A DNA stretch of 23,991 nucleotides from Clostridiaceae bacterium (GTDB lineage: Bacteria > Bacillota_A > Clostridia > Acetivibrionales > Acetivibrionaceae), in assembly GCA_012513545.1 (NCBI GenBank), contig JAAZCB010000953.1, forward strand, positions 1 to 23,991, written 5' to 3'. A program made the position numbers and the translations under genes. The notes beneath the pieces are model-generated. The model saw only the letters and a list, made by a program, of their open reading frames with translations, did no database searches and was not told the origin of the DNA. Below, piece by piece: positions 7,589 through 16,201 of the stretch. Every line of letters starts with the position of its first letter. Position 1 is the first letter of the stretch.

Positions 7589-9102
7589 ATAGCATTCTCC
7601 TTAGTACAATAATTCATCCCGATGAACTGATCTTCTATAAATCGGTAATCTTCATACAAAGACTGATAAATCCTAGATACAGCCATATCATTCTCAATGA
7701 CTTTGCCCTCTTTTCTTACATTTGTCTTAGCATCTGCAAGGTTAGAATAAACGCCAGCGCCAAGGCCTGCCAACATCGCTGCACCGAGGAGAGCGGTTTC
7801 GGAAGTCGCACTAATCCTAATTGGCTTTCCTAGAATATCAGCAAGTATTTGTAACAATTTTTGATTTTTTGCTCCTCCCCCAAACACAAATATATTCTCT
7901 CTTCTTCCAGTTAATTCCTCTATTACATTTAAATTCGTTTTTAGTTGGTAGCACCATCCCTCGAGTAGACTACGGGTAAATTCCGATTTGGATGTATCCA
8001 AAGAAATACCCAAAACCATACCAGTCGATTTAGGGTTCCAGAAAGGACAAGTAGCACCCGAGAGATGTGGGAAAAACTTAATGCCATTTGACCCTGGCGG
8101 AGTTTGTAGAGCTAGATCAACAAGATCATCGTAATCATACGAGAAATTCCTGGAGATCGTATTAAAAAGGTCCTTTATCCATCGAAAAGAGACCCCTGCG
8201 GCGCTTACTACTGCTTCCAAGACAAACTGGTTTTCTTCCACATGAGGATAGCTAGGAATTCGCAATTTGGGATCTATAATTGCAACATCAGTAGGTGCAA
8301 TCAATATTGAGGCAGTTCCCATGGAGATTGATATGTCACCATTGGAGACGCCGGCACCAAGGGCAGCACATTCTTGATCATGACCGCCTAAAACAAGTTT
8401 CACATTTTTTGGTAACCCAATTTCTTTGGCAATATCAGATTTAATATCTCCTAATAAAGTCCCCGACCAATCTAAAGAAGGAAATTTTTCCAATGGAATG
8501 TCTAATAGTTTTAATAATTCTTTATCCCAATTCATTTGTTGTAAATTGTGTGCTAACATACCCCCAGCTATGGAATAATCAGTAATAAATTTCCCAACAA
8601 AATGCTTATTTAGAAAGTCCAAACTTGTACTAAATTTATATGTATTCACAAAAATATCTGGCTGATTTTCTTTCATCCACAATATCTTCGGTAAGGTATA
8701 AGTAGGTAGGATATGAATTCCTAAAGTTCTGAAAGCAGTCTCTTTATTGTTAAAAATATTTGTAATTTCTTGTGTTTGTTTAACAGCACGAGTATCTAGC
8801 CAAGAAAATGCCTTCCTTAATGCGAATCCATTAAAATCAGTAGGAACGAAAGATATGCCTTGTGCTGAAATACTCATTGCAATGATGTCTTCTCTGTCCA
8901 CAGCAGAACTTTTAATCACAGCTGATAGCATTTCCTTTGACAATTTCAACCAATGGTCAGCATCTTGTTCAACCCAATATTTCTTTGGCTTTTCTAGAGG
9001 ATATTCACAATAAGCTGATGCTATCAGTTGGCCCTCAGGGGTAAAACATCCAGCTTTTATTGCAGTTGTTCCTACATCAACAGACAATAACAAATTCGAC
9101 AT
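7585..9102 (-). CDS. FGGY-family carbohydrate kinase, xylulokinase-like
   Basis: 505 residues in two actin-like ATPase domains. LLSVDVGTTAIKAG at 5-18 is the first phosphate loop, SWLDTRA at 100-106 a family signature, GGHDQECAALGAG at 239-251 carries the catalytic base Asp242, MGTAS at 261-265 is the adenosine-side loop, and FVFGGGAKN at 405-413 closes the nucleotide pocket. At the sugar site it has SAQGISF (79-85), where xylulokinase proper usually has a Met-His-Gly motif, so the substrate may not be xylulose. FGGY enzymes phosphorylate ketoses, polyols and sugar acids. The ribosome-binding site is weak. The gene is separated from the importer genes upstream by 267 bp containing a strong hairpin. 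Confidence 0.88.
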   Translation of the reverse strand: MSNLLLSVDVGTTAIKAGCFTPEGQLIASAYCEYPLEKPKKYWVEQDADHWLKLSKEMLSAVIKSSAVDREDIIAMSISAQGISFVPTDFNGFALRKAFSWLDTRAVKQTQEITNIFNNKETAFRTLGIHILPTYTLPKILWMKENQPDIFVNTYKFSTSLDFLNKHFVGKFITDYSIAGGMLAHNLQQMNWDKELLKLLDIPLEKFPSLDWSGTLLGDIKSDIAKEIGLPKNVKLVLGGHDQECAALGAGVSNGDISISMGTASILIAPTDVAIIDPKLRIPSYPHVEENQFVLEAVVSAAGVSFRWIKDLFNTISRNFSYDYDDLVDLALQTPPGSNGIKFFPHLSGATCPFWNPKSTGMVLGISLDTSKSEFTRSLLEGWCYQLKTNLNVIEELTGRRENIFVFGGGAKNQKLLQILADILGKPIRISATSETALLGAAMLAGLGAGVYSNLADAKTNVRKEGKVIENDMAVSRIYQSLYEDYRFIEDQFIGMNYCTKENAI

Positions 9103-9188
9103 TCAATATTCCAGTGAAAACAAAAATATTCATCAAAAACATACTGACGTTTAGACCAATAAGCCTTAATGCTCCTTAAATCTGTAAG

Positions 9189-9210
9189 AAATATTTGATG
9201 ATAAATATTT
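9189..9210. promoter_or_regulatory. Inverted repeat AAATATTT-N6-AAATATTT upstream of the FGGY kinase gene
   Basis: Two copies of the self-complementary word AAATATTT flank GATGAT. The arrangement resembles the inverted repeat beside the deoR start (17006-17029): both contain AAATAT, then GATG, then ATATTT. It could be a second site for the local repressor, lying about 90 bp upstream of the kinase gene. The composition is A/T-rich, so chance is possible. Confidence 0.3.
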
Positions 9211-9314
9211 GTTAAAAATCATCTTCTTCTTTGCGAATTCCATTAGCTATATAATCAAATTAGCAATCAAACAAAAAGCAAGCTTAATTTCTACTTGATT
9301 GAACTTTCAATATT

Positions 9315-9345
9315 ACATGGGGCGATTCAAAAAATCGCCCCATGT
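9315..9345 (-). terminator. Strong GC-rich hairpin downstream of the binding-protein gene
   Basis: Perfect 13-bp arms (ACATGGGGCGATT and its complement) enclose a five-base loop, starting 25 bases after the stop codon of the solute-binding protein gene. On the minus strand the stem is followed by TAATATTG rather than a T-run, so it is a poor Rho-independent terminator. A 3' stabilising or partial-termination hairpin that raises binding-protein mRNA over downstream genes is the best reading. It is the only GC-rich stem noticed in an intergenic region of the window. Confidence 0.6.
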
Positions 9346-9369
9346 TAAATCCTGAAATTGCGTTACCAA

Positions 9370-10377
9370 TTATTTAACGTATTGAGCAGCATTCTCCTTG
9401 GTGACCATAATACCAGGGATAAACTGGGCTTCTGGAACAATATTCTTGCATGCATCTGTCATGGGTATTGTGCAACCTGCGTCTAAGTAAGTTTTCATAG
9501 TAACAATGGCGGCACTGCCCATAGCCTTTGAGTCCTGTAAGAAGGTCAAACTCATTGAGCTCTTAGGATCAGCGATCTTTTCTATGATCTGTTCAAGACC
9601 ATCGACACCAGTGATCATTATTTGATCACTCATATTTGCCGCATCAACAGCAGCTGACGATCCAATGCCAAATAAGTCTGAACAAACTCCAAAAGCATCG
9701 ATATCTGGATATTTCGTCATCATTTGTTCAGCATGCGCCTGGGCATCAGCTGTCCATTCTGGACCTAAGATGGGAAGTTCCTCAAGGATGGTCACATTGG
9801 GATATTTCTCTGCCCAATATGCTTTTGCGCATTCAGACCTAAGGTTTGTCGCCTCTAGTACTGGGTAGGTCTGAAGGATGACTTTGGCGTCTTCACCTTT
9901 TTGCTGAACTATATATTCAGCAGCGGCTTCACCAAACTGACAGTTATCAGAAGAAATGTTTTGGATTACTCCCGCTGCCTTATACCCTCCATCAACAAAT
10001 ACAACTGGGATTCCCGCTGCTGTAGTCTTCTGGATTGCTTGATCTAAAACAGCTGTTTCTGCAAGTAGAACGATGATGCCATCGACCTTCTGCTCAATCA
10101 AGCTTTCAATATCAGCAAGTTGTTTGTCAGGGTCTTGTCCAGCGCTTAGTTGGATCACCGTGATACCGTGTTTTGCTGCTTCCTCCTGAATACCTTCCCA
10201 TGCCCTGATTGACCAATCATGAGCAACCAGTTGTGCTGATACACCAATTGTATAAGCCTTTGCTTTAACTTCTTCGGTTTTTTCAGGCTCTGTTGTTGTT
10301 ACAACAGCTGGTTTGCATGCACTCAAAAAAGTCACGAATAGTGCAACGACAATTAAAATACTTAAATACTTTTTCAT
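9370..10377 (-). CDS. Sugar ABC transporter substrate-binding lipoprotein (CUT2, ribose type)
   Basis: 335 residues. A lipoprotein signal peptide (Lys-Lys start, hydrophobic core, lipobox LSAC with Cys21) is followed by a Thr/Glu/Lys-rich linker to about 40, then a periplasmic-binding-protein type 1 fold from YTIGVSAQLVAHDW. GQDPDKQLADIESLIEQKVDGIIV is the typical first-lobe motif, FVDGG near 126-131 the sugar-contact loop and TGVDGLEQ in the second lobe. It should be membrane-anchored outside the cell and hand the sugar to the two permeases encoded just upstream. AAGGAGAA precedes the ATG. Here the binding protein is the last gene of the importer set, whereas many CUT2 operons place it first. 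Confidence 0.93.
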   Translation of the reverse strand: MKKYLSILIVVALFVTFLSACKPAVVTTTEPEKTEEVKAKAYTIGVSAQLVAHDWSIRAWEGIQEEAAKHGITVIQLSAGQDPDKQLADIESLIEQKVDGIIVLLAETAVLDQAIQKTTAAGIPVVFVDGGYKAAGVIQNISSDNCQFGEAAAEYIVQQKGEDAKVILQTYPVLEATNLRSECAKAYWAEKYPNVTILEELPILGPEWTADAQAHAEQMMTKYPDIDAFGVCSDLFGIGSSAAVDAANMSDQIMITGVDGLEQIIEKIADPKSSMSLTFLQDSKAMGSAAIVTMKTYLDAGCTIPMTDACKNIVPEAQFIPGIMVTKENAAQYVK

Positions 10378-10468
10378 TCTATATTCTCCTTTTCCTTCAT
10401 TCGTTTGATTATTTTGGCATTACGCTTCTTTCTTTAATTTTTTTCCGCAATAATAGTCACCTCCAATC

Positions 10469-11446
10469 TTAGAACAATTTGGTTCTGAATAGAGCACGTT
10501 TTCCTGCAGTTGCTACCGCCGCTAAAATAAACAAACCTCGCAAAATGATTTGCATTTCATAGCTAATTCCTAATAGTCTCATACCATTAACTAGAATTCC
10601 CATAATCAATACACCAAGGATTGTTCCTCCAATATGTGGTTCGCCCTCACGAAACATACTTACTCCGACAAAGGTTGCTGCAATTGCATCCAATGTGTAG
10701 GCATCACCGCCAATGGGACTTCCTGCGCCTAGCCTTGCTGAAAGAAGAAGACCCGCTATAGAAGAGCAGAATCCACTAATAATAAATGCAGCTAATTTCA
10801 CTTTTCGGATGTTTATTCCAAAGGTCACTGCCGCCTCCCGATTTCCTCCAACTGCATACATTCGAAGGCCCCATTTTGTTTTTTCCAACAGAATAAGGAG
10901 GATGACAGTGATAATCACTGCAAAAATGAAAGGGATAGGTATTCCCAATAAATAGCCTCCACCCAGAGAAAGATAGAAATCGCCTGACAATTCTTTAGTT
11001 ATACGTATAGAGGATCCCAATCCAAGCAAATAATTTATTCCTAAAGCTATAATTGATGTAACAAATGTGCCCAGTAAGGCAGGGACTCTCAAATAACCAA
11101 TCATTATTCCATTCATTGCACCTAAAATAACTCCGCCTAATATTGTGATCACAATAGCAAATATGGGCGAAACATTTTTTACCATCAAAAATGCTGCAAA
11201 CACACCTGAGAGACTGACAATCGCACCTGTAGAAATATCAGTTTCTCCTACTGAAAAGACTATAGTTAACCCTGCAGAAACGATGACTAACATAGAGACT
11301 TGAAACATTAATGCTTTGAAATTAGAAAAGCTTCTAAAATTAGGGATGAAAATCAAAAAGCTCGCCGTGATGATTAATAAAGCTGAAAAGGTTCCATATC
11401 GCCCCAACCAATTAGAAACACTGCTCCAATTATTTTTTCTATGCAT
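10469..11446 (-). CDS. CUT2-type sugar ABC transporter permease (RbsC-like), permease 1
   Basis: 325 residues with about eight to ten hydrophobic segments spread over 18-315. GETDISTGAIVSLSGV near 67-82 and AVGGNREAAVTFGI at 198-211 are the RbsC-type signatures, and LDAIAATFVGVSMFREGEP near 252-270 replaces the common GGTSLxGG loop. The start is taken at the ATG at 11446, which has GGAG seven bases upstream; an in-frame TTG/ATG pair at 11464/11461 would add five to six residues but has no good ribosome-binding site. It lies 35 bp downstream of the ATPase gene. With permease 2 it probably forms a heterodimeric channel. Confidence 0.9.
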   Translation of the reverse strand: MHRKNNWSSVSNWLGRYGTFSALLIITASFLIFIPNFRSFSNFKALMFQVSMLVIVSAGLTIVFSVGETDISTGAIVSLSGVFAAFLMVKNVSPIFAIVITILGGVILGAMNGIMIGYLRVPALLGTFVTSIIALGINYLLGLGSSIRITKELSGDFYLSLGGGYLLGIPIPFIFAVIITVILLILLEKTKWGLRMYAVGGNREAAVTFGINIRKVKLAAFIISGFCSSIAGLLLSARLGAGSPIGGDAYTLDAIAATFVGVSMFREGEPHIGGTILGVLIMGILVNGMRLLGISYEMQIILRGLFILAAVATAGKRALFRTKLF

Positions 11447-11481
11447 ATCCTCACTCCGCATCAAAATAAATCATAAAAACA

Positions 11482-12999
11482 CTAACTTATCTCTCCACCT
11501 AAAATTACATTTAGAATTTTTTCTTCAGATGCTTCTGACCGATCGAATTGTTTAACAATAGTGCCTGATCGCATCACTAAGATACGATCCGAAATATTAA
11601 CAACCTCAGGGATTTCTGAAGATATAAAGATAACTCCAGCACCCTCCGAAACCAGGTTGGAAACCAGGTTGTAGATCTCAGCTTTCGCTCCAACATCAAT
11701 ACCCGCTGTAGGCTCATCCATCAGAAACAATCTAGATTTCTTAACTAACCATTTTGATACAACTACTTTTTGTTGATTACCCCCACTTAAATACCTAACT
11801 CGCTGAGTAATCGAAGCCATTCGTATATCTACTTTTTTGGCAATTTCTTTGGCGATTTTATGGTCCAATCGTCGTCTTAAAAATCCGAGTGGTGACCATT
11901 GGGCAAATGTTGGTAATGTTACGTTTTCAGCGACATCCATATGCATGATCAAACCTTCGCCTCGCCGATCTTCGGGAATCAATGCAATACCATTTTTAAT
12001 AGCACTTGCTGGATTCTTTGGATGAACAACTTTTCCATCCACAATAATTTTTCCACTATGAATAGGATTATCTCCAAAAATTGCCTTTACCAGTTCAGTT
12101 CTTCCCGATCCCACTGGGCCGACAACGCCAACAATTTCGCCAGATCTTACAGAAAAGGACACATTCTTTAATTTTGTTTTATCACATAAATCAATACATT
12201 CCAGGACCTTATCGCCAGGATCAATTTGAACTTTTTTAAATCGGTTTTCATAATTCTGACCAACCATCATATTGACTATATTACTTACAGTTGCTTCTTT
12301 GATTGGTATAGTTCCTTGAACTTCACCATCTTTTAAAATAGTGATTCGGTGAGCTAGTTGAAATATTTCCTCAAGACGGTGAGAAATGTAAATAATAGTG
12401 ACACCTTGTTCTGCTAATTTCTTTATTGTTGAAAAAAGTATGTTAATCTCATCAGCAGTTAACCGCGCCGTTGGTTCATCCATGATTAATATTTTTGCTT
12501 CTTCTGATATTGCGCGGGCTATCGATACCATTTGTTGATTGGCAACCGATAGTTTTTTTACTGGTACATCCAAGGGTATATTGATTTCCAGTCTTTTAAA
12601 AATCGTCTCTGTTTGGGATCTCATTTTTTGTTTATTCAGAAACATTTTTGTGAAATCATCTTCCCTACCAACCCAAAAGTTTTCCAGGACAGTCAAAAAA
12701 GGAACTAGATTAAGCTCTTGGTGAATTGTGCTTATACCATTTTGTCTTGCTTCTTTAGGAGAAGAAATTTCGATTTTCTCCCCATTGATGCGAATATCAC
12801 CAGAATCCTTATTGTATATTCCGCTAATAATTTTTATCAAAGTGCTTTTCCCAGCGCCATTTTCGCCAATCAATGCATGAATTTCGCCCCTCCTCGCACT
12901 AAAATTCACAGCATTTAATGCTTTTACACCTGGGAAAGTCTTAGTAATATTCGTTAATTCTAATAAATTGTCAGTCATTGAGAAATCTCTGGATATCAT
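11482..12999 (-). CDS. CUT2-type sugar ABC transporter ATPase with two ABC domains (RbsA/MglA-like)
   Basis: 505 residues, two fused ATPase domains. Domain 1 has Walker A GENGAGKST at 45-53, signature LSVANQQ at 150-156, Walker B LIMDEPT at 171-177 and the H-loop ISHR at 205-208. Domain 2 has the degenerate Walker A GPVGSGRTE at 294-302 (Arg for Lys), signature LSGGNQQK at 404-411 and Walker B LFLMDEPTAGID at 424-435. The degenerate second site is normal for this family. The ATG at 12999 overlaps the stop of the permease 2 gene by four bases (ATGA); an internal ATG at 12978 is an alternative start. It powers import of the sugar bound by the lipoprotein encoded at 9370-10377. Confidence 0.94.
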   Translation of the reverse strand: MISRDFSMTDNLLELTNITKTFPGVKALNAVNFSARRGEIHALIGENGAGKSTLIKIISGIYNKDSGDIRINGEKIEISSPKEARQNGISTIHQELNLVPFLTVLENFWVGREDDFTKMFLNKQKMRSQTETIFKRLEINIPLDVPVKKLSVANQQMVSIARAISEEAKILIMDEPTARLTADEINILFSTIKKLAEQGVTIIYISHRLEEIFQLAHRITILKDGEVQGTIPIKEATVSNIVNMMVGQNYENRFKKVQIDPGDKVLECIDLCDKTKLKNVSFSVRSGEIVGVVGPVGSGRTELVKAIFGDNPIHSGKIIVDGKVVHPKNPASAIKNGIALIPEDRRGEGLIMHMDVAENVTLPTFAQWSPLGFLRRRLDHKIAKEIAKKVDIRMASITQRVRYLSGGNQQKVVVSKWLVKKSRLFLMDEPTAGIDVGAKAEIYNLVSNLVSEGAGVIFISSEIPEVVNISDRILVMRSGTIVKQFDRSEASEEKILNVILGGEIS

Positions 13000-13985
13000 T
13001 TCTTCTGATTCCTAATTATTGAACTAATTAAGACTGTAAATAGAATGATCACACCTTTCAGTATGTTTTGGGCTGAAAATGGTACCCCAATTAAGTTCAT
13101 CCCATTGCTGAGAACTCCAAGAATAATAATTCCAAGAAGTGTCCCAGGAATACTAGGTTCTCCTTCAGCACTAGTTGTTGTTCCGATAAAAACAATAGCA
13201 AATGCATCCATCACATAACCAAAGCGAACAAAAGGCTCTGCAGTGCCGACTCTTGCAGTAGCTATGATCCCCGCCATTGCAGAGCACAAGGAACAAAAAA
13301 CAAAAGCTAATAAGGTAGTCAGCTTAGGATTTATACCTACCAATCTAGCTGCATTAAAATTGCCGCCCACCGAAAACAATCTTCTTCCATAAACTGTCTT
13401 GTGGGCTAAAATGAAGCCAATAAAAACAACGACAAACATAATGACGACCGGCATCGGAATTCCAAATAGCTTCCCTGTACCAATAAAAAGGTAAGATGGA
13501 AGGATCCCTTTATACAATCGATACCCACCCGTATATAATAGTGAGACCCCATCCAGTATTGCGCCTATAGTCAAGGTCACAATCAACGAAGATATGTGCC
13601 CATAAATAGAGATTAACCCATTTATTAGTCCAGAGATTATTCCAACGATCATCGCTGCAGCAAGTGAGGGTATTAATCCAAAACCTTTTCCCATTAGGCT
13701 CACTGCAAAAACACCTGCAAGGGTCACGACTGAGCCTAAGGACACATCCATTTCTCCAGGGATTGTTACGAATGTTAAACCAACAGCCACTATGCCTAGT
13801 ACTGCCATCTGGACAAGTAGATTCTCAAGATTTCGAATAGTCAGAAAACTCGGAATTGTAATAGAAAATATGATGGCCACTGCAATTAATGCCATCAACG
13901 TACTATATCTTATCAGTATATTTGTATTAGTCGATATTTTCTTCTTTGAGAAGAATTTTTCCAGACCGTTTTCTTTTTGATCCAT
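12996..13985 (-). CDS. CUT2-type sugar ABC transporter permease (RbsC-like), permease 2
   Basis: 329 residues with multiple membrane segments from about 28 to 322. GEMDVSLGSVVTLAGV near 77-92 and SVGGNFNAARLVGI at 205-218 match the RbsC signatures, and the loop IGTTTSAEGEPSIPG near 267-281 corresponds to REGEPHIGG in permease 1. The two permeases are similar in plan but clearly diverged, which suggests a heteromeric membrane pore rather than a recent duplication. The Shine-Dalgarno site is weak (TAGGT nine bases away). It is separated by 27 bp from the oxidoreductase gene upstream and coupled to the ATPase gene downstream. Confidence 0.9.
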   Translation of the reverse strand: MDQKENGLEKFFSKKKISTNTNILIRYSTLMALIAVAIIFSITIPSFLTIRNLENLLVQMAVLGIVAVGLTFVTIPGEMDVSLGSVVTLAGVFAVSLMGKGFGLIPSLAAAMIVGIISGLINGLISIYGHISSLIVTLTIGAILDGVSLLYTGGYRLYKGILPSYLFIGTGKLFGIPMPVVIMFVVVFIGFILAHKTVYGRRLFSVGGNFNAARLVGINPKLTTLLAFVFCSLCSAMAGIIATARVGTAEPFVRFGYVMDAFAIVFIGTTTSAEGEPSIPGTLLGIIILGVLSNGMNLIGVPFSAQNILKGVIILFTVLISSIIRNQKK

Positions 13986-14012
13986 GGATTTTTACCTAGC
14001 AAATTCTTTTGC

Positions 14013-15041
14013 TTATGACTCTACTTGTTCAACCTTCTTGCTATTCATTGAAGCCTCAATTGCCAGTGCAACAGCAATTGCCCTTCTTCCATCCGCTCCT
14101 GTAACAGGGACTGGCAAGTCAAGAGAAACACACTTAATAAAGGTTTCCAACTCGTCCCTCAGGTCGCATGAATACCAATCATCAATTACAGGCCAATGTG
14201 GATTCTCAAAATATTCAACTCCTTTTTCATTGTAAATTCTCCCTCCACGAAAGCCCAAATCTAATTCAATTCGCCCATGTGTACCGGTAATATCTGTACG
14301 AGCATCTACCATAGCGGGAAAGTTATCAGGATATATCCAGGAATGCTCTGTAATCGCGGCCGCACCATTCCTAAACTGTAAATAGGTTAGTATGGTATCA
14401 CTTACATGCACATTTTCCGATTCCATGATTCCGCTTTGGTGTCTTGCAAACACTTCAACGATGTCATCATTAGCCAACCATTGCAATAGATCCAACTCAT
14501 GAACTGCGCCATGGAAAAGCATACTATGAAAACCACATGAATCACCAACATGGCGAGGAGCGCTTGTCGGCATATTTCTTCTAGCATATATGTGTCTAAT
14601 ATCACCTATTTCCCCAGCACGAATCTTATAACTCGCTCGAACAATCCGTTGATTAAATCTTAATAGATGCCCTAGCATAAGTTTTACGCCAGCCGCTTTT
14701 ACCGCATTAATCATCTCATTACATTCTTCCAGATTAAGTGCCATAGGTTTCTCTAACATGATATGCTTTCCAGCTTTAGCAGCAGCAAGGACGGGTTGAA
14801 GATGATATTGATCCTTGACGCATATACTTACAGCATCAATAGAGTCATCAGCCAAAAGATCATTGATTGTCGAAAAAGACTGAACCCCTAAAGCAGAGGC
14901 TACTCTATTCTTAGTCTCAGTATTAGTATCAAAGACACCAATAAGATTAGATCCAGATAGATTGTTATAAACTTGTGCGTGTTTTTCACCAAACCATCCT
15001 ACACCAATGACACCAACATTAACTTGCTGAAAATTTTTCAT
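14013..15041 (-). CDS. Gfo/Idh/MocA-family oxidoreductase (copy 2)
   Basis: 342 residues. GVIGVGWFGEKHAQVY from 10 is the NAD(P)-binding start, EKPMAL at 97-102 holds Lys98, and HGAVHELDLLQWL near 177-189 is the C-terminal His/Asp motif, with Glu182 between His181 and the next acidic residue. GHLLRFNQR near 124-132 is shared almost intact with copies 1 and 3. AAGGAGAG lies directly upstream of the ATG. It is encoded between copy 3 and the importer genes, so it is probably made together with sugar uptake. By family it oxidises or reduces a sugar hydroxyl. Which carbon, and which of the three copies acts on what, cannot be told. Confidence 0.9.
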   Translation of the reverse strand: MKNFQQVNVGVIGVGWFGEKHAQVYNNLSGSNLIGVFDTNTETKNRVASALGVQSFSTINDLLADDSIDAVSICVKDQYHLQPVLAAAKAGKHIMLEKPMALNLEECNEMINAVKAAGVKLMLGHLLRFNQRIVRASYKIRAGEIGDIRHIYARRNMPTSAPRHVGDSCGFHSMLFHGAVHELDLLQWLANDDIVEVFARHQSGIMESENVHVSDTILTYLQFRNGAAAITEHSWIYPDNFPAMVDARTDITGTHGRIELDLGFRGGRIYNEKGVEYFENPHWPVIDDWYSCDLRDELETFIKCVSLDLPVPVTGADGRRAIAVALAIEASMNSKKVEQVES

Positions 15042-15071
15042 TCGCTCTCCTTTTGGTTTTACATTTCACTG

Positions 15072-16091
15072 TTATGACATAACATAAGTTTTCTTTTGAT
15101 TCTTTAAGGACTCAATTATTGCTGTGACAACACAAATTGGGTAACGCCCTTCCTCCATTGTGATCGGAAGCGGATCTTCAGCTAATAAGCACTTGGTGAA
15201 TACATCTAGTTCATTTCGTAAATCGCATGAGGTTTGACCATCAATGACCGGCCAATAAGTCTCAGCAAAATGGTGAACTGCATTATTCGTATAGCTCACC
15301 CCGCCCCTTCCACTCAAGTCGATTTCAATCTTTCCTTTCGATCCAGTCAATTGCGTTTGAGCCTCAACCAGTATTGGATAATTATCTGGATGTACCCAAC
15401 TTTGCTCCATCAGAGATAAAGCGCCTCTTTTGAAGCGCAACAATGAAAGAACTGCATCACTCAGAGCTATTCCCTCGCTTTCTAATATTCCTGAATGAAA
15501 GTCAGCATATACTTCCACAATCATGTCATCCGCTAACCAAGAAATGATATCTATGTCATGAACAGCAAGGTGGAATAGAATCGAGTGGTACTCACCCCAA
15601 TCAGAAATACGATGAGCTGCTGATTTTGGCAAACTACGGTGGGTGTAAATATGTGATAAACTCCCAATCTCTCCCTTGAATATCCGATCTTTTGCTACTA
15701 TAAAACTGTTATTAAACCTGAGTAGATGCCCAGGCATTAGTTTTATACCTGCTTTTTGGGCAGCATCAATCATAATGTCACAATCCTCGATCGTTCTTGC
15801 CATGGGTTTTTCTACTAGAACGTGCTTTCCGGCCCTGCAGGCTTTTAAAACCGGGCTTAGATGATTTTGATCGCCGGTACAAATGCTAACCGCATCAATC
15901 AATGAACTTTCGAGTAATTCATCAATAGTTTGAAATGCTCTAATGTGATACCTATTTGAAATATCCTCCATCCTCTGAAGGTTTTCATCAAAAAATCCAA
16001 CAAGGTTTACCTGAGGTAAAGAAGAATATACTTGAATATGTAACTCTCCAAACCAACCCACTCCAATTACGGCAACATTAAGCTTTTGCAT
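15072..16091 (-). CDS. Gfo/Idh/MocA-family oxidoreductase (copy 3)
   Basis: 339 residues. VAVIGVGWFGELHIQVY from 7 is the Rossmann start, EKPMAR at 94-99 contains Lys95, and HLAVHDIDIISWL near 174-186 carries the His/Asp pair. GHLLRFNN near 121-128 matches the other copies. It is the first gene after deoR in the long minus-strand series, 110 bp away. The ATG has no close Shine-Dalgarno; AACGAGGAT lies 14 bases off, so translation may be weaker than for copy 2. The gap upstream is A/T-rich and could hold a secondary promoter, but none is convincing. Confidence 0.9.
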   Translation of the reverse strand: MQKLNVAVIGVGWFGELHIQVYSSLPQVNLVGFFDENLQRMEDISNRYHIRAFQTIDELLESSLIDAVSICTGDQNHLSPVLKACRAGKHVLVEKPMARTIEDCDIMIDAAQKAGIKLMPGHLLRFNNSFIVAKDRIFKGEIGSLSHIYTHRSLPKSAAHRISDWGEYHSILFHLAVHDIDIISWLADDMIVEVYADFHSGILESEGIALSDAVLSLLRFKRGALSLMEQSWVHPDNYPILVEAQTQLTGSKGKIEIDLSGRGGVSYTNNAVHHFAETYWPVIDGQTSCDLRNELDVFTKCLLAEDPLPITMEEGRYPICVVTAIIESLKNQKKTYVMS

Positions 16092-16201
16092 CTTTATGTT
16101 TACTTATCCTCGTTATCCTTATTTGGAAGCTATTTCTCCTAATTAATTCACTAATAAATATAGAATATTCAGCAACGTGTAACTTTTTTTATTGTTTTTT
16201 G

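Noticed and set aside
11447..11464. TTG/ATG starts extending permease 1
   Set aside because: No ribosome-binding site precedes them, while GGAG is well placed for the ATG at 11446.
14402..14605. 67-codon reading frame on the minus strand inside oxidoreductase copy 2
   Set aside because: It overlaps a well-supported gene in another frame and has no motif or ribosome-binding site.
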